Origin: Bacteroidota bacterium
GTDB lineage: Bacteria > Bacteroidota > Bacteroidia > AKYH767-A > 2013-40CM-41-45
Direction: 5' to 3'
Assembly (NCBI GenBank): GCA_016713765.1
Contig: JADJON010000001.1
Location: 1,736,001 to 1,800,000 of the forward strand
Length of the DNA stretch: 64,000 bases
The translations under genes and the position numbers were made by a program. The notes beneath the pieces are model-generated. The model was given only the letters and a program-made list of their open reading frames with translations, was not told where the DNA came from and ran no database searches. Numbering within the stretch: position 1 is the stretch's first letter; each line of letters opens with the position of its first letter. Below are positions 1 to 10,229 of the stretch, in pieces.

Positions 1-3000
1 TGTAACTACCGGCTGAAAGTCCGTTCGCCGAACTTCCCGTGCCACCAGACGGTGACCAGGCATAACTATAGTTGGCGGTTCCGCCGGTGGGCGTCACCGA
101 TCCGGTTCCGTCAGCTCCATTGAAACAACTCACATCCGAGGTCCCTGCGACATTTAAAACCAGGACGGACGGTTCGCTGATGATGGCTGTGGCGGAAGCA
201 GTACAACCGTTTGCATCCGTTACCACGACCTGATAAACACCTGCTCCAAGCCCGGTCGCGTTCGCCCCCGTTCCGCCTGATGGAGTCCAGGAATAGGTAT
301 ATCCGGGAGTGCCGCCATTGGTAGCGACACTGGCAGTTCCGTTGTTTGCGCCACTGCATAAGGCATCGGTGCTGCTTGCCAGCGGTGACAAGAGCGTCGG
401 TTCGCTGATCAAGAACGTGCTGCTGACGGTGCAGCCATTGGCATCCGTTGCGGTGACTGTATAATTACCAGCGGTGAGACTTGTAGCATTCGCACCGGTA
501 CCGCCGGAAGGACTCCAGGCATAAGTATACCCCGGACTTCCGCCGGCGATGGTCACACTGGCGGCGCCATCGTTTCCACCGTTGCAGGCAACGTCGGTTA
601 CGGGGTTAGGTGAGAAGGTCAGGAGAGGCGGTTCTGTGATGGTCACGGCCGCCGTACTGGTACAACCATTGGCATCCGTAACTGTGACGGTATAATTACC
701 GGCCTGGAGTCCGGACGCAAGCGTACCGGTTCCGCCGACAGGCGACCAGGAATAGCTATAACCCGGTGTTCCGCCATTTGCATTGACCGTTGCATCTCCA
801 TTGTTGCCACCGTTGCACAAGATGTTGGTGCTGGCGGGAATGTTGCTGGTTAGAAGAGTCGGCTCGGTGATCGGTACAGTCACCGTGACAGTACAACCAT
901 TGGCATCGGTTACGGTTACGGTATAGTTGCCTGCCGAAAGGCCTGTCGCGTTGGCGGCAGTTCCGCCCGAGGGAGCCCAGTTGTAGGAATAGTTGACGGT
1001 TCCACCAGCCGCAGTTATAGCGGCAGTGGCATCATTGCCGCCGTTGCAACTCACCATACTGCTGGTCGTAAGGGCCGCGTTCAGTTGGGTTGGTTCTGCG
1101 ACCGTGACACTATTGGTGACCGTACAGCCATTTGCGTCGGTAACTGTAACCGTATACGTTCCGGCGCCAAGTCCTGAAGCTGCAGCGCCGCTACCACCGG
1201 ACGGTGCCCAGTTGTAGGTATAGGCACCGGTTCCTCCGTTGGCAGTGGTGGTAGCTGAACCATCGGAGATACCTAAACAGGAGACATCGCTGGAAGCAGT
1301 CGAAGTGGTCAGTACTGGAGGTTCGGCTACCGTAATTGCGGCCGAACTTGTACAGCCGTTTGCATCTGTAACCGTGACAGTATAATTGCCGCCGGTAAGG
1401 GAAGCGATACTGTCGGTCGCGGCTCCTCCCGGTGCCCAGGAGTATGAATATCCGGGTGTACCGCCGCTGGCATCAACCGCGGCATAACCCGTCGGTAGAC
1501 CGCCACAGACAACATCACCTCCGGTGATTGAACTTGTGAGTAGTGGCGGTTCGGTTATGGTAAGATTCTCCGTAGCGGTACAGCCGAGAGCGTCCGTTAC
1601 GGTCACTGTGTAAAATCCTGCCTGCAAGTTGGACGCGGAACTTCCGGAGCCGCCGGAAGGGCTCCAGGAATAATTGATCGGCGCAGTTCCCTGGCTCACA
1701 CTTACCGTGGCGGCACCGTTGCTGCCTCCGTTGCAATTGACATTGCTCGTAACGGAGGAACTGGTAACCGGAGGAAGTGAATTCGTCAGCGACACATTGG
1801 CCCGTTGGATGCAACCATTGGCATCCGTCACTTCGATGGTGTAGTTTCCGGCATCCAGGCCGGTTGCGGTGATGGCGGTTCCGCCGACAGGTGTCCAATT
1901 GTAGCTGTAGGTCGGTGTACCACCATTGACGGAAACAGTCGCGGAGCCATTCAGCATTCCGCAGGTCGCATCCGTGCCATTTACATTTAACTGAATGGCC
2001 GGCGGTTCGTTGATGGTGATATTCGATGAACTGGTGCAGCCGTTACCATCTGTAACCAGCACGCTGTAATTGCCACCCGATAATCCTGTGGCGGTGGTAC
2101 CGGCTCCTCCTGAAGGAGACCAAGTGTAAGCGTACGGAGCAGTGCCGCCGTTGGCCGTTACGGTAGCTGAACCATCGGCACCCGCATTGCAAAGCAGATC
2201 CGTTGAGGCAGTTATCGCGGAGGTGAGGACAGGGGGTTCATTGATGGTGACGGCGGCCGTTATCGTACAACCGTTTGCATCGGTTACCGTAACGGTGTAG
2301 TTGCCGGCATCCAGCCCGCTTGCAGTAGTTCCGTTTCCGCCGGTTGGGGACCAGGTATAGGACAATGCGCCGGATCCTCCATTCGCAGAGACGGTGGCCG
2401 ATCCGCTTCCATCCCCGTTGCAAAGCAGAGAGGTGCTATTGGTGATGAGTGCATTGATTTGTGGAGGTTCGGTGATCGCAGCGGTGGCGGAAACCGTACA
2501 TCCGCTCGCGTCGGTCACGGTTACCGTATAACTGCCTTGTCCAAGGCCGCTGGCCGTAGCCCCACTGCCCCCAGACGGGGACCAACTATAGGCAAGCGGC
2601 GCAGTGCCGCCCGCGATAGTCGCGGCTACACTACCATCACTTGCTCCGAAGCAACTCACGTCGGCAGGTGTAAGATTGGCGATCAGAGCGGCAGGTTCTG
2701 CGATGTTGGCGGATGCGGTAGCCGTACAACCTGCCGCATCGGTAATTGTAACGGTATACGATCCTGCGCCCAGTCCGCTTGCGGAAGCCCCGCTACCGCC
2801 GGATGGCGACCATGTATAAGTGTAAGGGCCAGTGCCGCCACCCGGGGTAGCGTTTGCACTGCCGTTAGCGGCGCCGTTGCAGGTGATATTGGTTGGAGTG
2901 ACAGCGGCGGTGACCGGCGTCGGTTCGTTAATGGAAACCGTGGTGGAAGAAGTGCAACCGGCTGCGTCGGTGACGGTAACAGTATACGTTCCTCCGGCCA

Positions 3001-4960
3001 GATTGCTGGCCGTAGTCCCACTGCCTCCTGCCGGAGTCCAGGCATAGCTGTAGCCGGGGGATCCTCCGTTAGCCAGGACAGTGGCGGTACCGGTGGCGTC
3101 TCCGGCACACACTACATCCGCAAACGCGGAGATAGCGGAGGTGAGTAAGGGTGGTTCATTGATAGCGATGTTAGCGGTTGCACTGCATCCGTTCACATCG
3201 GTGACCGTGACCGTATAGTTCCCGGCCTGCAATCCGTTGGCGGTAGCACCGGCTCCTCCGGAAGGAGACCAGGCATAGGTGAATGGGGCGCTTCCACCGG
3301 ATATGGTCGCCGTAGCTGTTCCATCACTTCCACCGTTACACGAAACATCGGTCGAGGCATTGATGGCGACTGTGGCGGAGTTGGTGTTGGAGACGCCAAC
3401 CGCAGCCGTAACAGTACAACCATTGGCATCGGTGATGGTTACATTATAGGCGCCGGCCGGAATGTTGGTAGCCGTTGATCCGCTACCACCGGATGGTGTC
3501 CAGGAATAACTATACGGGCCCGTTCCTCCGGCAGGTGTGATGGTAGCCGATCCGTCCGCGGCACCACAAGTGGCCGGGGTCGTGTTGCTGGTATAGGTGA
3601 TCGCAGAAGGTTCCGTGACTGCTCCTGTCGCGCTACGCGTACAGCCATTAGCGTCTGTAATGGTAACAGTATAAGTGCCGGCTCCAAGTCCGGTTGCCGT
3701 AGCAGCGGTTCCACCGGCCGGTAACCAGTTGTAGGAATAGGGCCCCGTTCCACCTCCGGCATTTGCACTCACGCTTCCATCAGTTGCTCCATTACAGTCG
3801 GCAGGAGTCGGGGTGACCGATGCGGTAAGCGCCGGCGGTTGTGTAATGTTTGCGGTAGCTGTGCGGGTACAACCACTGGCATCCGTGACCGTAACGGTAT
3901 ACGTGCCTGCGCCGAGTCCGCTGGCAGTCGAACTGTTACCACCGGAAGGGGTCCATGCATACGTATAACCAGGGTTGCCGCCACCGGCATTCACGCCGGC
4001 CGAACCATCAGCAGCACCATTGCAAGTGACGTTGGTTACATTTTGAATGGTAGCTGTGATGACGGGCGGTTGTGTGATCGTGATGTTCGCCGTAGCGGTA
4101 CAACCACGCGTGTCGGTGATCGTGACCGTATAATTACCGGCAGCCAGTCCTGTTCCTGTTGCTCCGCTTCCGCCCGAAGGTGCCCAGGCATAGGTGTAAC
4201 CGGGAGTTCCTCCGTTGCCTGCTGCCGTGGCGGTACCGTTGCTACCGCCGTTACAGGTTACATTGGTGCTGCTGTTGATTTGGGCAGTAATCTGCGTTGG
4301 TTGTGTGATCGTCGTTGAGGCGGTCGTTGTGCAGCCCCGACTATCCGTTACTGTGACTACGTATGAACCCGGAGCGAGACCCGAAGCGGTAGCCCCTGAA
4401 CCGCCGGTTGGAGACCAACTGTAGGTATACGGTCCGGTTCCGCCACCGGGTGTGACGGTCGCGGATCCATTCGTTCCGTTATAGCAACTGACGGCTGTCG
4501 GAGCGATGGAAGCGGTTACCGGAGGAGCTTGTGTAACGGTGAATGTTTGTGTGCCTGTGCAGCCATTGGCATCTGTTACTGTTACGGTGTATGTACCGGC
4601 GGCCAGGCCGGTAGGGTTTGCAGTAGTGCCGACATTCGGGTTCCAGGCATACGTGTACGGCCCCGTACCGCCGGAAGGTGTTACGGCAATCGCGCCATTG
4701 TTTGCTCCGCTGCAGGATAGGTTGGTGATGTTGCCCGCTGCTGTGACAGGAGTCGCGTTATTGATCGTAAAGGTTGCCGTTGAGGTGCACCCGGCATCAT
4801 CTGTTACGGTAACGGAATAAGTACCGGGAGACAGATTGCTCAGCGTATTTGATCCGTTGATATTATTTGCCGTCTGAATAACGGTGCCGCCGCCATTTCG
4901 CCAGATATAATTCCATGGTGCGACACCCTGGCCGGTAGCGACGGCTGAACCCGTCGAGCC
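1..4960 (-). repeat. Tandem SprB-type coding repeats, about 21 copies of about 229 bp
   Basis: The segment matching the C-N-G start of each module recurs at about 120, 350, 583, 811, 1041, 1270, 1500, 1731, 1958, 2185, 2416, 2647, 2874, 3102, 3332, 3561, 3790, 4017, 4251, 4478 and 4708. The mean period is about 229 bp (about 76 residues). Copies are clearly diverged at the DNA level while the protein pattern is kept, so these are old repeats under selection rather than a recent expansion. The array continues left of the window. Confidence 0.85.
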
Positions 4961-5269
4961 GGGACAAGGAGGTTGAAAATCATTGACAACGGGAGGCGTA
5001 CAACACGCAAGCTGTGCAAAGAACTGCGTGATCGGATCGCCGCTGCAAGCAAAGGAAGTCCAGGAGCCGGTTTCACCATCACCGTAAGTGTCGATGGCAA
5101 TGTTGAGTGGAAGTCCGGGTATACATTGTCCTGGTGGTAAGGTCCGAATGGAAAAGCAAAAGGTCCAGTCGCAGGTATTCAGTGCATTGTTATCGCCAAA
5201 GTTGTTCCCCGGATTACCATCCATGACACCGCCAGGACTTCCGAGTGCAGATTCGTAGAAGAACCCCGG
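1..5269 (-). CDS. C-terminal part of giant SprB-repeat surface protein (partial, continues left of window)
   Basis: This is the continuation, in the same reading frame, of the gene that starts at 6451, after an in-frame TGA at 5270-5272. Spot translation along its length shows 1756 codons with no stop seen, running off the left edge. The first 100 codons form a Cys-containing globular module like those that follow CUB/PPC domains in Bacteroidota surface proteins. The rest is about 21 tandem modules of about 76 residues, each with a C-N-G-x-x-x-G start, a GG-x-P-Y-x-Y-x-W core and a T-V-T-V-T-D-A-x-G-C end. These match the SprB repeat known from the gliding adhesin SprB of Flavobacterium johnsoniae. 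An ATG at 5224 could start a separate product, but that product would have no signal peptide. The C-terminus, probably a type IX sorting domain, lies outside. A cell-surface or secreted adhesin role is inferred. Confidence 0.85.
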
Positions 5270-6451
5270 TCATACGACAAGTCCTGTAGCGGAACTGGTC
5301 ACAAGGCCGTTGTTCCAGGTCCAGGCACCGGCACCGGAACAGTTGGCCGGCATGGTAGTCGTCAGGGTACTGAGGTCCCAGCCGGCTGAAAAGCTAGGAA
5401 TAACGGCGTGCAGCCAGTTGACGGAAGTCTGATTATAGTCGGATATCGTGTAGCAGAAATTGACGAGTTGTCCAGCCTGATAAGTTCCATTTACCGGTGG
5501 TGGGTTGACGGTCAGGTTGCTGACCATGACGCAACCCGCGCAGTCGAAATTATTCTGTAGTTGAAGATTGAAATTGCACTGATCGTTGAGGTTTCCACCG
5601 GATACTTGCAACCAGTAGGTACCGGGCGCAAGTCCGCCGAAAGATGTATTCAACGTTCCGCTCGCGCCAATCGCGCAACCACGCGGTACGAGGTTGTTGC
5701 AGTTGCTGCCGGAATACAAACCAACCTCCGGTGTTTGTAGCCCCGTAAGGTTGATGTTCAGCGTCGGTCCTGTGATGCTGAATTGATACCAGACATCGGA
5801 GGCAGGACTGGCCATATTGCCGGTAGGCTGACAGCCAAGCATGGAGGTGTAAGGCATTTCCGCCGTAGCGCACAGGTTGGTGGTATTCAGGGAAAGTGGC
5901 GTGCCGACTCCGCTGGGACACGAAGCCGGAACCGGCAGTAGGCCAAGGTTCTGCGCTCCACTGCATGCGTCGTTGGCAGGGGCAGGTCCGCCACTGCAGG
6001 TCGAACCACAAGGTCCGCCGGGGCAGGTCACGCACGAAACGGTTGCGGCCCATCCTGCATAATTGATCGAACCATCCGAGGTAAACTGAAGTGTTAAACA
6101 ACCGCTGGTTGCAGTTACGGTTCCAGGGCTGGTTGTTCCGGTATAGGTGCCGAGTAGGGGAGCGCCGGTGGTTGATCCATTGTATATTCTCAGGTAATCA
6201 AATCCTGACTCGATGTTGAACGCGGTAAACGTCAGTCGCACACATTGCCCGGGTGTGCTCGAGCAAAAAGTCATCGTGTAGTTCTCGTTGTTATTGTAAT
6301 TCGCGCCTGCCCCGGCGCCATTGCCACCGCTGTCATAGAAATTTCCACTACAGGTGGAAATCGAAGAATTGCCCATGTTATAGTTCTGGGCGTAGGCTTT
6401 ACCGGAAAAGAAGAGCAGAAGTACGAGTGTGGAGCGTAAAAGTATCCTCAT
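5270..6451 (-). CDS. N-terminal part of giant CUB/SprB-repeat protein, ended by an in-frame TGA
   Basis: The 393 residues begin with a Sec signal peptide (about 1-21, ending A-Y-A-Q). A CUB-like domain follows at about 22-140, with the F-x-I-E-S-G-F-D-Y-L-R-I-Y-N-G core. Next is a pre-peptidase-C-terminal-like beta domain (about 155-305) that starts P-A-N-D-A-C and ends Y-W-L-Q-V-S-G. The start of a third module is cut by TGA at 5270-5272. Translation downstream in the same frame resumes with P-G-F-F-Y-E-S, which continues that module smoothly. A TGA to GGA change (+ strand a to c at 5272) would restore V-V-G-P-G-F-F. The gene therefore looks like one reading frame with 1-5269, broken by a nonsense change or a sequencing error. 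The stop is followed by C, a context known to be leaky. The product should be exported by Sec and then type IX secretion. Confidence 0.85.
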   Translation of the reverse strand: MRILLRSTLVLLLFFSGKAYAQNYNMGNSSISTCSGNFYDSGGNGAGAGANYNNNENYTMTFCSSTPGQCVRLTFTAFNIESGFDYLRIYNGSTTGAPLLGTYTGTTSPGTVTATSGCLTLQFTSDGSINYAGWAATVSCVTCPGGPCGSTCSGGPAPANDACSGAQNLGLLPVPASCPSGVGTPLSLNTTNLCATAEMPYTSMLGCQPTGNMASPASDVWYQFSITGPTLNINLTGLQTPEVGLYSGSNCNNLVPRGCAIGASGTLNTSFGGLAPGTYWLQVSGGNLNDQCNFNLQLQNNFDCAGCVMVSNLTVNPPPVNGTYQAGQLVNFCYTISDYNQTSVNWLHAVIPSFSAGWDLSTLTTTMPANCSGAGAWTWNNGLVTSSATGLVV

Positions 6452-6861
6452 GCGTCGTGTGTGGTTACGTGCTAAGAGTTAAGGTTTCGAAGAAGATCGG
6501 AATCGTCTTCGAGGTAAAATGGCCAGCAAGTTGAGTGCCCGATACTTGGGCGGCTCAGAGAATCGTCTTTTGGGCAAAGACAATCAAACAATGCTGGAAT
6601 TTTCAATAAAATGTAACTTTTAGTGGCAGAGGGTTGTTAAAACGAAATTTAGTGAAATCCTTCGAAAAAAGCAATTTTTTAGTCCCCACTTATCAACAGT
6701 TCACAAAATTCCCCGCAAGTCTAAACACAGCCCTTTTCGCTCAAATTCCACAACCACCCATCGATAGCGGATGATTTTTGCCATTTCGGTATCCTCCCGG
6801 AGTTCGTACTTTTGGGCTCCGTTAATCTCAGAAACAACCAATTCGGAAAACCCCATAATCC
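6452..6861. other. Intergenic region between divergent genes
   Basis: This AT-richer stretch separates the SprB-repeat gene (minus) from mdh (plus) and must hold both promoters. I found no small gene in it. A near-consensus Bacteroidota promoter facing mdh lies at 6784-6814. No clear promoter was found for the minus-strand gene. Confidence 0.5.
6784..6814 (+). promoter_or_regulatory. Putative mdh promoter
   Basis: TTTC (6784-6787), 19 bp, then TACTTTTG (6807-6814) fits the Bacteroidota -33 TTTG / -7 TAnnTTTG pattern with one mismatch in the -33 box. The predicted transcript has a leader of about 40 nt before the ATG at 6862. Confidence 0.5.
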
Positions 6862-7806
6862 ATGAAAGTAACTGTCGTAGGCGCCGGTAACGTGGGTGCC
6901 ACTTGTGCTGATGTGATTGCGCAGAAAGATTTCGTGCATGAAGTCGTTCTGCTTGATATCAAAGAAGGCGTGTCAGAAGGGAAGTCGCTTGATATGTGGC
7001 AAACAAGTCCCATCAACCTGTACGATACGCGTCTGATCGGCTCCACCAACGATTATTCAAAGACGGCCGACTCGGATGTTGTCGTCATCACCTCCGGTCT
7101 GCCCCGCAAGCCCGGTATGAGCCGCGACGATCTGATCGCGACCAATGCCGGCATCGTTCGTTCCGTAACGGAGAACATCATCAAGTATAGCCCCAACACC
7201 ATCATCATCGTAGTGTCGAATCCGCTCGATGTGATGACGTATTGCGCTTACCTGACGGCCAAGATCGACTCTCGTCGCGTTTTCGGGATGGCAGGTATTT
7301 TGGATACAGCCCGCTACCGTGCGTTCCTGGCCGAAGCGTTGAACACTTCGCCCAAAGACATCCAGGCGGTATTGATGGGCGGCCATGGCGATACGATGGT
7401 TCCGCTGCCGCGCTATACAACCGTTGCAGGGATTCCCGTGACGGAACTTATTGCAAAGGATAAACTCGACGCCATCGTCGAACGCACCAAGAAGGGCGGA
7501 GGCGAATTGGTCAACCTCATGGGTACTTCCGCCTGGTATGCCCCGGGTGCAGCCGCTGCCCAAATGGTGGAGGCGGTCATCAAGGATCAGAAGCGGATCT
7601 TCCCTTGCTGCGCATGGCTGAATGGCGAGTACGGCCTGAAGGGCGTATACCTGGGAGTTCCGGTTAAACTGGGACGGAACGGTATTGAGGAGATCATCGA
7701 ACTCAAACTCACCGAAGAAGAAAAATCGCTCGTGAGCGCATCGGCCAAGGCCGTGAAAGAGGTCATGGACGTGCTCGATAACATGCAGCAACCTGCCGTA
7801 AAGTGA
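6862..7806 (+). CDS. mdh: Malate dehydrogenase (LDH-like type)
   Basis: This NAD-dependent enzyme interconverts malate and oxaloacetate in the TCA cycle, in the cytoplasm. The 314-residue product has the usual length of the LDH-like MDH family. The dinucleotide loop is G-A-G-N-V-G (7-12) and D32 should contact the NAD ribose. The active-site loop G-L-P-R-K-P-G-M-S-R carries R82 and R88, and an Arg at the first of these positions marks MDH rather than LDH. N120, R151 (D-T-A-R-Y-R) and catalytic H175 (G-G-H-G-D) complete the site. The ATG follows a plausible promoter at 6784-6814, and a strong hairpin terminator follows at 7823, so the gene is probably monocistronic. Nothing is unusual. Confidence 0.97.
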   Translation: MKVTVVGAGNVGATCADVIAQKDFVHEVVLLDIKEGVSEGKSLDMWQTSPINLYDTRLIGSTNDYSKTADSDVVVITSGLPRKPGMSRDDLIATNAGIVRSVTENIIKYSPNTIIIVVSNPLDVMTYCAYLTAKIDSRRVFGMAGILDTARYRAFLAEALNTSPKDIQAVLMGGHGDTMVPLPRYTTVAGIPVTELIAKDKLDAIVERTKKGGGELVNLMGTSAWYAPGAAAAQMVEAVIKDQKRIFPCCAWLNGEYGLKGVYLGVPVKLGRNGIEEIIELKLTEEEKSLVSASAKAVKEVMDVLDNMQQPAVK

Positions 7807-7822
7807 TCCTTCGACATCAACG

Positions 7823-7856
7823 AAAGAGCATCCGTGAACGGGTGCTCTTTTTTATT
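7823..7856 (+). terminator. Intrinsic terminator after mdh
   Basis: A 12-bp stem with one G-T pair (7823-7834 with 7839-7850) and the loop TGAA is followed by a run of T. It lies 17 bp after the mdh stop codon. Confidence 0.85.
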
Positions 7857-7883
7857 TTCCAAGACTGCTGAACCAAAGAAAAG

Positions 7884-8336
7884 ATGATGAACTTATTTGA
7901 TCGTGTTCGTGTCCCTTTTCATTTGCAATCCATCGAGGAAGAAGGGTATCATATCCTCGTCGACGCCGTCATCAACAAGCAACCGGCAAGGTTGCTGATC
8001 GATACCGGCGCTTCCCGTTCGGTATTCGATACGAACCGCTTCAGCCGATTTGTCGAAGCACACGAGTTTCGGCCGGATGAGAAACTATCCGCCGGCCTGG
8101 GCACCAGTTCCATGCAAACCATGAAGGTGACGCTGACAGAGCTGCGGATCGGTGAATGTTCGATACCCGGCTTTGAGACGATCCTGCTCGACATGAGTCA
8201 TGTCAACAGTTCCTATGAACGGCTGGGCTTACCCCAACTGGATGGGGTCATCGGGAGTGAACTGCTCGTACTGTTGGAAGCGCAGATCGACTACCGGAAG
8301 CGGCAATTGATCATAAAGAGAAGGATTGGGAAGTAA
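7884..8336 (+). CDS. Retropepsin-like (clan AA) aspartic protease family protein
   Basis: The 150-residue protein has the single-lobe aspartyl protease pattern: L-L-I-D-T-G-A-S at 37-44 with catalytic D40, and the second hydrophobic-hydrophobic-Gly motif G-V-I-G-S-E-L-L near residue 120. It has no signal peptide or membrane segment, so it is probably cytoplasmic and active as a dimer. Proteins of this kind are common in Bacteroidota and mostly of unknown substrate. The first ATG (7884) is followed at once by a second (7887), and either could be used. It follows the mdh terminator and no consensus promoter is evident between them. It converges with the lipoprotein operon whose last gene ends only 5 bp away. 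Confidence 0.85.
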   Translation: MMNLFDRVRVPFHLQSIEEEGYHILVDAVINKQPARLLIDTGASRSVFDTNRFSRFVEAHEFRPDEKLSAGLGTSSMQTMKVTLTELRIGECSIPGFETILLDMSHVNSSYERLGLPQLDGVIGSELLVLLEAQIDYRKRQLIIKRRIGK

Positions 8337-8341
8337 GCGCC

Positions 8342-9835
8342 TCAGGGGCGTTTACGGTAAGCGACAAAATACGGCGCCCGCAACACTTCGTTTTTGTAAG
8401 AGCTGGTGGACCCGTCGGGAAACGATCTGCGATATAGTTCAAGCGTCTGTTCGTCAATGATCGTAATGTAGCCGTTCCTCCCGCCACAATCCGACACGTG
8501 ATGCGGGGCTGGACCCGTATTGTCCACATTTAGATTGGCGACATACACCAGCTTGCGAACCGGATCGAAATCAATTCCATGTGGTTGATATCCGGTATAG
8601 ATGGAATCGACCAGGTCGAGGGTGTTGTAATTGATCACATACACCAACCCCTTTCGGTTGGCATCCACGACTTCTTCCGTACAGGTGACAAAAAGGTAAG
8701 GTTGGTTGGTGGATTCGGCGAATTCCTGCGGCTTGGTGCCGACCGGAATGATCTTCAACAGACTGTCACCCGAAAGACGAAAGACGCGTATCTCGTCACT
8801 GGCCTGGCAACTGACAAAATACTTGGTTCCATCCGGCGAAAGGATGGCCTCGTGCGGGTCATAGCGCGAAGTCGTCAGTTTGGGCTCGCCGGGTTGCAGG
8901 ATGACCGGGTCGAAGGAGAAGCCCGGATCCGTGATGTCAACTTTGTTGATGAAGTTTGATACTTGCGATGTGAGGTAAAGCCAATGCCCGTCGGGTGTGA
9001 CGAATCCGCCATGGGGCAGTTCCGGTGAAATTTGAGTGATCACCGTATTGTTGACGAGATCGACAACGGCCGTCGTGTTGATGTTCGTTCCATTCACGAA
9101 GCCCCTTGATCCGTCGGGTGTAAAAATGATCGTATTCCAGTCGCCAAACCCGATGTTAAAGGTCGCAACGAGGGAGTCGTCACTTGTTCGAAATTTCTGC
9201 AAGACACTTCCCGCGTAGAACACCACATACCAGTACTCTCCGTCTGGAGAAACACGCACCTGGTGGGGCGCCTCGATCTGACCGGGATCATTACCGACCG
9301 GTATGTAACGCATGATATTCTGCGATGCTGCATCGAAGACCGCTACCTGGTCGCAACCCTGCATGCAGATGTAGACTTTTTCCCGATCCGGATCATCCGA
9401 ATATTTCACGAAGCCATCCTTGTTCGGAGCACCGTTCGCGATCCAATCGTACAAGGTCTGGTATTCGGCGGTACTCAGCGGTGCAGCTTGATAGGGCATG
9501 GTCGGCTCCAGGACAGGCCCACGCGTACTATCGGTGTTGACGAAATAAAGACAATAGCTGTATAAGGTGCTGTAAGGAATGATACTGGAGCCATTGCGGC
9601 CGCCACGGAAGGTGACATCCCAGGTTGAAAAATCCAGACCTCCGGCATTCTGATAACTGATATCATTGTGGCAACCGGCTGTTGCGCATTTTCCTGTAAT
9701 GATTTTGTCTACCGACTCCGGGAAGCCGGTTTCCGCCATTGGTGAGGGAAGTTCATCGTACCGGCAGGCATGCGTGCTGAACACCATTACTAAACCCAAT
9801 AAGATTAGGAAGCGATGCGAATTATTCACTGACAT
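8342..9835 (-). CDS. Cytochrome c-like / YVTN beta-propeller lipoprotein
   Basis: The 497-residue protein has an N-terminal hydrophobic segment ending in T-H-A-C (C24), a weak lipobox. Residues 40-135 resemble the small cytochrome c domain found with propellers: C50-A-T-A-G-C55-H56 is a CX4CH haem-attachment variant, M113 in P-T-M-P-Y is a candidate sixth ligand, and the domain ends W-I-A-N-G-A-P. From about 150 on are YncE/YVTN-type blades with repeats such as V-S-P-D-G-E-Y-W-Y-V and L-S-P-D-G-T-K-Y-F-V. Periplasmic or outer-membrane electron transfer or ligand sensing is inferred and no substrate can be named. It is the last gene of a three-gene lipoprotein operon. Its start overlaps the end of the preceding gene by 14 bp. 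Confidence 0.82.
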   Translation of the reverse strand: MSVNNSHRFLILLGLVMVFSTHACRYDELPSPMAETGFPESVDKIITGKCATAGCHNDISYQNAGGLDFSTWDVTFRGGRNGSSIIPYSTLYSYCLYFVNTDSTRGPVLEPTMPYQAAPLSTAEYQTLYDWIANGAPNKDGFVKYSDDPDREKVYICMQGCDQVAVFDAASQNIMRYIPVGNDPGQIEAPHQVRVSPDGEYWYVVFYAGSVLQKFRTSDDSLVATFNIGFGDWNTIIFTPDGSRGFVNGTNINTTAVVDLVNNTVITQISPELPHGGFVTPDGHWLYLTSQVSNFINKVDITDPGFSFDPVILQPGEPKLTTSRYDPHEAILSPDGTKYFVSCQASDEIRVFRLSGDSLLKIIPVGTKPQEFAESTNQPYLFVTCTEEVVDANRKGLVYVINYNTLDLVDSIYTGYQPHGIDFDPVRKLVYVANLNVDNTGPAPHHVSDCGGRNGYITIIDEQTLELYRRSFPDGSTSSYKNEVLRAPYFVAYRKRP

Positions 9836-10220
9836 AGAGGGTCATGGCATTATCGAGTCGAGTAGGGTCCGTGAGCACGACCGGGGCATATCCGATGACC
9901 GTATCGCCCCAGTAATAATCCCATCCTTTGGCATATACGAAGTACTTGCCAGGATACAACTTTTCGAATGCTCCCAAGCCTTCATTGTCGGCCTGGATTG
10001 CATACTCGTACAGCGCGGGATCATAACCCGGAAATTCCGTCGCGCCTTTCTTGAGATAGATGCGAATACCGGGAACGCCCCAACTATGGTGCACTGCTGA
10101 AACCTGAAGCCGGATCGTTCCCTCGACAATCACTTTTCCGTCGGGGTTGACCGCTTCCTTTCTGCAACCGGTTTGAAACAGGAGCAGGAAAAGTATAGCG
10201 ATAGCGAGAGTGGACCGCAC
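9822..10220 (-). CDS. Putative lipoprotein, carboxypeptidase-regulatory-like fold
   Basis: The 132-residue product starts with a lipoprotein signal (F-Q-T-G-C, C19). A single beta-rich domain follows, with V-E-G-T-I-R-L-Q-V near the start and a Y-P-G-K-Y-F-V-Y-A-K-G-W-D-Y-Y-W-G-D segment. That pattern resembles a carboxypeptidase-regulatory or transthyretin-like domain, as in many surface lipoproteins of this phylum. The function is unknown. It lies between another small lipoprotein gene (9 bp upstream) and the cytochrome/propeller gene (14-bp overlap), so the three are almost certainly co-transcribed. Its Y-F-V-Y-A-K-G-W-D segment resembles Y-Y-F-Y-A-S-G-W-D of the upstream neighbour, which suggests the two lipoproteins are distant paralogues. 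Confidence 0.78.
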   Translation of the reverse strand: MRSTLAIAILFLLLFQTGCRKEAVNPDGKVIVEGTIRLQVSAVHHSWGVPGIRIYLKKGATEFPGYDPALYEYAIQADNEGLGAFEKLYPGKYFVYAKGWDYYWGDTVIGYAPVVLTDPTRLDNAMTLYVSE

Positions 10221-10229
10221 AACCTCGGT

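Noticed and set aside
2459..3148. Plus-strand frame of 229 codons within the SprB repeats
   Set aside because: It is a shadow of the minus-strand repeats, and Ser/Gly/Arg-rich repeats arise from the reverse frame.
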